Part shown: positions 57,932 through 64,000 of the stretch, piece by piece
How positions within the stretch are numbered: the first letter of the stretch is position 1
Layout: each line of letters begins with the position of its first letter
From: Apostichopus japonicus
Taxonomy: Eukaryota; Echinodermata; Holothuroidea; Aspidochirotida; Stichopodidae
NCBI RefSeq assembly: GCF_037975245.1
Contig: NC_092569.1
Span: 24,103,168 to 24,167,167, forward strand
Direction of reading: 5' to 3'
Length of the DNA stretch: 64,000 nt
The notes under the pieces: generated by a model
Database searches by the model: none
Told to the model about the DNA's origin: nothing
What the model saw: the letters and a program-made list of their open reading frames with translations, nothing else
Made by a program: the position numbers and the translations under genes

Positions 57932-58106
57932 TTTCAGTTCATATATGTTGCTACTCGCACATTGGCTACATGTACTTTATTGTGTTATATCTGATAACAA
58001 AGAACTATTATTCAAAGGATAAACGATAACAATTTAGTGGAATTTTGCCTTAACGAATAAGAAATGTATTATACTTTTTCTATGAAGAACCTGCGTTTTC
58101 CGGTAC

Positions 58107-58282
58107 CCAGGAAAATAGAAAAATTGTAAATTTCTTTCAGAGCAGATATCCAGGAAAATAGAAAAATTGTAAATTTCTTTCAGAGCAGATATATTGTTTT
58201 AACGGAATATAACAAATTTAATTTCAATAGCTTATGTCTCAGAAATAAAAGAAGAAGAGGAATATGACTCAAACTAGATGAA
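58107..58282 (+). repeat. 43-bp tandem repeat leading into copy 2 of the 123-bp segment
   Basis: The unit beginning CCAGGAAAATAGAAAAATTG occurs at 58107-58149 and again from 58150. The second unit runs on into the 123-bp segment 58160-58282 shared with 56926-57048. Confidence 0.85.
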
Positions 58283-60560
58283 GGGGTGTATTGGTGAATT
58301 CATTTATAAATTTAGTGCTATCCTTATTACAAGGTACAATCATTTTTAGAACCTTGAACCTTATCTATAAAGGTAGTATTCTATTAACCTTCTCAGCTTT
58401 GTTGGTGCGATTTTTGTTGTACTGGAGTACCGGTAACATATGTTGTATTGTATGTATGTCCTTTCGTGTGTATGTCAGAGAAAGTGTGACAACTTCAAAG
58501 CAAAATACAGCTGCCCAGAGAACATTAACCTCTTCTTGTTTTTTTTTTCCAGCTGTACGTTCTGTTTGCCCTAACAGGGGAGGGTTTCAAATGTGTCTTT
58601 TTTCCTAACATTGATTCAAGCATTTCTTCATCTATGACTATTGATTTTAATTGGTGTCCATTCATCACATGTACAGTAATAACAGCTGCAAAGGATGACA
58701 CAACGAGAGTATAGTAGCCTTAATTAGTTTTATATTTACACACGCAAAGAGATGAAGCAGTGGTTGATGAACTCTCTACTGATATAATTTATATTTTTCT
58801 GTTCATAAATATTTGTTTCTACTTACAGTAAACCGCGTAGAATAATATGATTCCATTTACTTAAACGAGGATGATTTGGCAAAATTGAAAAAGAAATAAT
58901 ATGTGACATCTATAACATGCACAGTAATTACTTAACTAATTAATGAAGCCTACAATAGTAGCACAGACAAAGGTCATTGGTTTTGGCGAATTATTGCATA
59001 TAAAACAAACTTCTGAAGAACACAAAATTCTGCGGTACAGCCACTAATTAACAATTAAAACTACACTCTTAATTCCAAAGGGTTAGAAATTTGAGAGTGA
59101 TATTTTGAGAGTTGCCATGCACAGTTATTACTCTTTTGACGGATTATTACGGTCTTCTCCTGAGATTGCATATAAGTTTAAAGAGTGATTCGAAGTTAAA
59201 AAGTGAAACCACTTACTAGATTCAGATCGAGTTAAATCGACATGTGAAGTAATCCTTCAACTAGAACTGTTTTTGCATGCAAATACGCGGTATTGTAGTG
59301 CTCATGGAGTGCTTGCAGTATTAGAAAGAACTTTCGGTTGTTCCTGGTGTTACTTTTTAGGCGGACAATACACCAAAGAGTATAGTCATGTTGTAGGTAC
59401 ATACAAAGTGAGGGCGCTTGTGCATGGGCGCCGTGATCTAGAGTTCTTCAGTATAAAGGAACTCTATCGTGATCGACAGGCTCAGAATAAGTTGCCTACG
59501 CAACTAGCCTCTGAAACTGCAATGTACAGAGACGATATGAAACCTTAAGTTTCAACGTCCAGTCATGTAGGTATATCGTTCACTTAGCCAGTTATGCCAA
59601 TATTGTAGCGCGCACGCGCACTACAATAATAAGAGTGACGCTTTCTCTCCCAAAGTTCACTATGCAATTTGTGCAACACAGAGATTTGTATATAGGATTA
59701 AACAATTAATAACTCCTTAATTCTAGAATGAACTTTGTTACATGGCTTGGTGATTGACACAAAGTTATCATCCAAAACAAAATGTAACATTATAAAAGTA
59801 GCAGGTTTAGAAGGTAACAACTAAATAAATATAAATATATATGTAAAAGGTAATCACGTCTGTGAAAATCATTCTCCCTGCGGTTCAGGATCATGTAGAA
59901 CATGGTAGTTGTGTACAGAGAAACTTCCAAGTAAAATCAATGTACACAAATGAATAAATCAACATTCTATCAAGCTATATATTTTTTTGTCAACTAGCTA
60001 ATTACTTAAAGAGCAGTAAATGAAAGTATTTATACAGATTGATCCTGGTGTGTGGGGAAGGCATACTATCAGCAGATGCCTGACGTTTGTATGCGTAATC
60101 TCTATGGAAATTTCCCCAAGTTCCCTTTTTCACTTTAAAGAAAACTTGAGCACGAGTGTGTCGCATTGTAGCAACTTATATTATTACTGTACAACGTATA
60201 CTCTTCCAAACATTTAAAACAATATTTCAACAATTAAATAAGCTATGGAGACCTTCATATGAGTATAGATTGGTAAACAAAATGGCGACTGATGTAAGAT
60301 CACTGTTGAACGTTGTCTCCCATATATTTTCATTTTTAAGCCTTCCAGAGGGTTCAACGTGTTTTTTCTGTATCATAAAGAGCCGCCGAATATAGAACTG
60401 ATCAACAGATTGGACTTTTTATCGATGTCAACCACGGGACTATGGATACGTTATCTGGATTTTTTTATGTTTTTTATTCTCAATGCATCTCAATTTGTAC
60501 TTTTGAACATCACCGTCTTCAAGTGTTATTTTGGTGAGTGGCTTTCTTTTCAATACTATA
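58283..60560. other. Interval with no recognised gene; one 91-residue open frame
   Basis: AT-rich sequence. The frame at 59273-59548 (+), with the stretch YKVRALVHGRRDLEFFSIKE, has a balanced composition and might be an exon or retroelement scrap, but I recognise no family. The remaining open frames (58291-58608, 60020-60217, 60156-60395) look like chance. Confidence 0.35.
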
Positions 60561-60569
60561 AAACTACCT

Positions 60570-61090
60570 TAAATGGGTCAATTGAAAGTTTGTTCTTTTC
60601 AACACTAGAGGGGTAAGGGATAAAAGTAAGCGTAGGAAACCTTTTTGTATTTTTTTCACAGACATAAATATGATATTATGTTTTTGCAGGAAACCCATTC
60701 AACCTCAAATGAGTTTAGTTTTTGGACTAAAGATTGGGGCGGTAACATTTGTTTTTTTTTGGGTATGAATAAGAGTAAAGAGGCGTTGCTATTTTATCTA
60801 ACCCACGTTTTTCATTATCACCAATTATTGAGCTAAGAGATAATGACGGTCGTTGTATTTTTTTCTAATTATAGATATTGATGGATTGCTTGTCCGCCTC
60901 GTCAATGTATATGGTCCTAATTTGGATAGTGCTATTTATTTTTCGTATCTAGGTGATCACCTTAAAAACAATAGCCACGACTTAATAATTTGGGGTCAGG
61001 GTGACTTCAATTTTGTGTGGAATATCGATATTGACAAGACTGAGGGTTTGTCTCGTACTAATTTTAAAAACCCGCTCGGAGGTTATTAGA
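60570..61090 (+). pseudogene. Broken non-LTR retrotransposon (LINE) endonuclease region
   Basis: Fragments of an apurinic-type endonuclease domain occur in order but in different frames: FNTRGVRDKSKRRK at about 60598, then HKYDIMFLQETHS and WGGNICF (frame shifted, about 60660-60760), then VRLVNVYGPN and GDFNFVWN-DIDK (about 60890-61045). The QETHS, VNVYGPN and GDFN blocks are the standard catalytic-core motifs of L1/Tx1-type elements. At least two frameshifts and several stops, with expanded T runs, make it non-functional. No reverse transcriptase follows. Confidence 0.75.
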
Positions 61091-61342
61091 GATGCGCTTG
61101 TAGCCGGTCAAAAACGCAGTGACGAGGCTTAAATATATTTTTAGGTTTGGGAAGATTACAAGTGGCACCTCCAAATCAGGGTAGGGCCGATTTACTCTGA
61201 GATCGTGGGGACAACTTAAAAAGGCGGAATGCTCACACAAAAACAAACAAATAAAGGTAAAGTGGTGTGTTTACGATGCACATGGACGTTGTATTAATAT
61301 CAATGGGGTTACTTTAACTTAATGTGAAATTATATAAATGGG

Positions 61343-62856
61343 TGTAACTTACATATCTCGGAACTCTTACTTCTTATAACGAATCCACTGAACTTAATGG
61401 AAAAATAATACTTATCAGTCCCAACGAAAATAATAACAAAATCGCGGCGCGGGTCGACCGAATACAATTTGAGAACGAAATTGTCTCCTTGGGAAACTTC
61501 TAGGGCGGTTCACTTAGTTGGGGACGTCTCTGGATTGGGTGGTTCTCTGGACAGCTCGCTACTCGGGGAAATAACCTCTTGGGGCGTCTCAGCTTGGGGC
61601 GTCTCTAGGAGAAACTGTTCATCACTCGGGTTGGGTCATCGCAGGGGTTCACTTCCGGATCCAAACATTGAATAAAAATGGGAATTTATAGTTCAGTTCC
61701 ATCACAACAGAAAATTATATCGTTGCCAGATATTAGTACAGGATGAAATAAAGTTCTGCCTCCATTGGTACAGCTCCGGGTGATAAACTTTTATTAAATA
61801 TGAAATTTCCTTGTAAAACAGTTCCAGGTTTTTACTAAAATAGAATATCCATTTGTAGAACAAGCTCCAGGTATTCACTAAACTTCTATAAAAACTCCAT
61901 GGGTAAATAGCTTCAATTAAGTGTCCATTTAACTTCTAATTAATTTAATACTGGTCCTCTACTCTATTACTGGTGAAGTTAGTCTAAGGAAATAATTATG
62001 ATCTCTTGCCCATCCATTTCAAACTTAATCCTTCCCTTCTTCTCCTATTACTATTACAAACTCAACCCTCCCCCTCTGCTTCTCTAACTACTGTCACTCC
62101 TGTAAACTTAACTCGGCATCAGTGTCTTATCTTAATTTCCCCCTACCATGTTACCTTATTCACTCCATCCCATAATAATAAGAATACATCCCATAATAAT
62201 AGTACAAGGCAACTCACACATGACCACCTTAAACCAATTAAACACAAAGCTTGGTTCATTGAATATTCATGATTTAGCCTTTGTCTCAACTTTCCTCCCT
62301 CCTACTCTAGACCAGCTTGTCCTCCACTTCCTGGTATCTGAGGTCCAGTGACCAACCAGCTGTCAACTAATACTTAATACATAATTTACCAGACACATTA
62401 CTTAATTTATGGTGTCCTTTGGTACATTTAAAATAATCATCTATCACCAAAACATTCCTATCTAACCAAACAAAAGTTATAAAATTGTCTATTTAACCCA
62501 CAATTCTGAAAAGGATAGACTCTTGGAGCCACTCATATATTCCTAGAAAATAGGACCACGCAAAACAATTACTTAGCTTAAGAAAAAGACAGGTCACACA
62601 GGGCCACTCGACCACTAACTGTTGCCATGTAGTAGTTAGCAATAAAAGTGAAAATTAAGGGAACTCATAAATCTACCAAGTAAAGGTTATTCATTGTCAA
62701 ATGAATAAAAACAAAGAAACAAAAGAAAATGATCAAATGAATAAAAACAAAGATAAGAAAATGAAAGAAAATGATTAAATGGATAGAAACAAAAGGTGGA
62801 AAATAAAAGAAAATGATAACTATGCAAAACATTAACCATGTTATGCTCTGGTTACA
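61343..62856 (-). repeat. Candidate long terminal repeat of a minus-strand LTR retrotransposon
   Basis: On the minus strand the sequence immediately after a purine tract begins TGTAACCAGAGC (62856 downward), a standard LTR start. A plus-strand TGTAAC at 61343 would supply the matching inverted end, giving about 1.5 kb. The left limit is a guess, and the second LTR lies outside the window. It includes a short tandem repeat ('aaatgaataaaaacaaag', 62698-62800) and repeated 'ggggcgtctc' near 61530-61610. Confidence 0.3.
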
Positions 62857-62873
62857 CTTTCCCCCTGCCTCTG
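62857..62873 (-). other. Polypurine tract next to LTR edge
   Basis: The minus-strand sequence AGAGGCAGGGGGAAAG directly precedes TGTAAC. Such a tract primes plus-strand DNA synthesis in LTR retroelements and is located just inside the 3' LTR, as here between the 63399 stop codon and the LTR edge. Confidence 0.45.
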
Positions 62874-63398
62874 GAAATGGCTCCTGACATTTCACCTTAA
62901 AACAAGTCACCACCACCTGTGACTTTTTCAAAACACTTAGTGGCATAAAACACTCTTTTTTTTTAGTTGGTAATAAATCAATTCATGACACTCATAGACA
63001 ATCTTGAGAGCAAACTGTGCAAAATGCAATCAATATGACAAAATGTTAATAATCCTTGCACTTAATAGGACTGTATCCCACCATAACATTCACTGTTTCA
63101 ACCAAGGAGAACAGGTTTCCTTCGTTAAATTTCACAGAAAAAATATTAGTTTCCTTACTTCACATCATGTACAATAGATATAAGTGGATAACTCAACCAC
63201 AAATAGTTTGTCAGAAAAAAAAAAGTAATTGTTGCCATTGGTTTCAACACACAAAACAAAATATGACCTTGTAATCATATGAAAATAAATGTAATGAGTT
63301 GTAAGTTATTTACTCAACACGTCTTTGCAGATCTGTTTCCAGTGTAGCATACTGTAACAGACAAATACTAACAGATCATATCGTTTCATCTGCAACAA

Positions 63399-63998
63399 TT
63401 AAACATTGGCTACCAAAGAGCAAATGGCCTTAGAAAACTCTTTTGGGAGATCCCTACATGACAATAAAAAATTAGTTTTCTCTTCCCAGGAGGGGCTAGT
63501 AACCTTACATTGGTTTGCTATGTGAGCATGTGACACACCTTTGCGTCGTGCTGCCAATCTTGCCGATCGTCTAGTTGGTCGTACTGCGTGCCGTACTCGT
63601 GATCCCAGCACAGGACCTGTTGGGGTGGACTTAGTCTTAGTCTTTGGGGATCGGGGTGCCGGTATAGGCGGTGTCTCTGTCGGTGGGGTAACAGCTTCTG
63701 GCTCCACTGGGATTCTTCTCTCTTCCAAACTAACGTTGTGCTCCGCCTCTTCCAATGTAGCATGCGGAGTAGTCACTTCTTGTTCCTGTAATATTGTGGG
63801 AACCTCCTCAGGGGTTAAACAAGCTCTTGACCTTCTAGCTGGTACAGGCCTTGTTACCACTGCATACCAGGATGACTGATCATCTGTATCACTATCCTCT
63901 GTAACGTCAACTAAGGGTTTATCGTGGTAACATTGTCTTGGTCTTGGGACTGGTTTCTTTGGGGTCTCTGGGGGATCACATGTACTCATCGATTCTGG
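63399..63998 (-). CDS. C-terminal tail of a probable LTR-retrotransposon polyprotein (partial)
   Basis: An open frame runs from the window edge to a stop at 63399; the first internal ATG is at 63989, and upstream codons are open. The protein is Pro/Arg/Thr/Glu-rich, with PPIPAPRSPKTK and RPTRRSARLAARRKG. Ty3/gypsy-like Pol proteins commonly end after integrase in a similar basic 'P-RRSxRxxxxP' tail. No catalytic motif lies within the window, so the assignment rests on that tail and on the purine tract and LTR edge downstream. Alternatives are a host protein with a disordered C-terminus or a Gag-like protein. The sequence ends at 64000 before any diagnostic domain. Confidence 0.45.
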   Translation of the reverse strand, partial: PESMSTCDPPETPKKPVPRPRQCYHDKPLVDVTEDSDTDDQSSWYAVVTRPVPARRSRACLTPEEVPTILQEQEVTTPHATLEEAEHNVSLEERRIPVEPEAVTPPTETPPIPAPRSPKTKTKSTPTGPVLGSRVRHAVRPTRRSARLAARRKGVSHAHIANQCKVTSPSWEEKTNFLLSCRDLPKEFSKAICSLVANV

Positions 63999-64000
63999 AA

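Overview
This is a window of an intron-rich animal genome, AT-rich overall and crowded with short transposon copies. Three genes can be read with confidence: a PAK1IP1/MAK11-type WD40 protein (+), a DDX24-type DEAD-box RNA helicase (-), and a single-exon linker histone H1 (+) that carries the metazoan histone 3' stem-loop. The histone processing signals, the short intron-bearing ribosome-biogenesis genes, and many hAT-like repeats beginning CAGGGGCG/CAGTGGCG next to long G or C runs suggest a marine invertebrate deuterostome. An echinoderm such as a sea cucumber is my best guess, but nothing here fixes the species.

Layout. 1-27008 has no recognisable host gene. It holds microsatellites, several hAT-type miniature elements (two with perfect 8-bp target duplications at 1046-1426 and 21160-21526, and a relative at 9329-9710), a 757-bp foldback element (22672-23428), a duplicated CCAAT-box segment (18691-18842), LINE 3' tails and purine-rich repeats. 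27009-35187 is PAK1IP1 in nine exons. Its introns carry LINE relics, a terminal-inverted-repeat element and minisatellites. A 200-bp tandem array follows the stop codon and is probably 3' UTR. 38567-54215 is DDX24 in fourteen exons on the opposite strand, converging on PAK1IP1. Its introns carry several minisatellites, one made of copies of its own exon-5 donor splice site. 54349-57931 contains histone H1 between two same-orientation hAT-type copies. The outer edges of the pair share the 8-bp repeat TTTCAGTT, so the whole 3.6-kb block looks like one composite insertion just upstream of DDX24. 58000-64000 is retroelement territory: a broken LINE endonuclease region (about 60570-61090) and, at the right edge on the minus strand, the C-terminal tail of a probable LTR-retrotransposon polyprotein with a polypurine tract and LTR edge.

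How the genes relate. The PAK1IP1 and DDX24 families are nucleolar and linked to large-subunit ribosome maturation and the p53 response, so their convergent placement may be more than chance, though that is inference. Histone H1 belongs to chromatin compaction and appears to have arrived next to DDX24 by transposition or recombination. All exon boundaries for the two spliced genes were placed by hand using GT/AG sites, and reading phase is conserved across every junction. Total coding lengths are 1110 and 2352 nt including stops.
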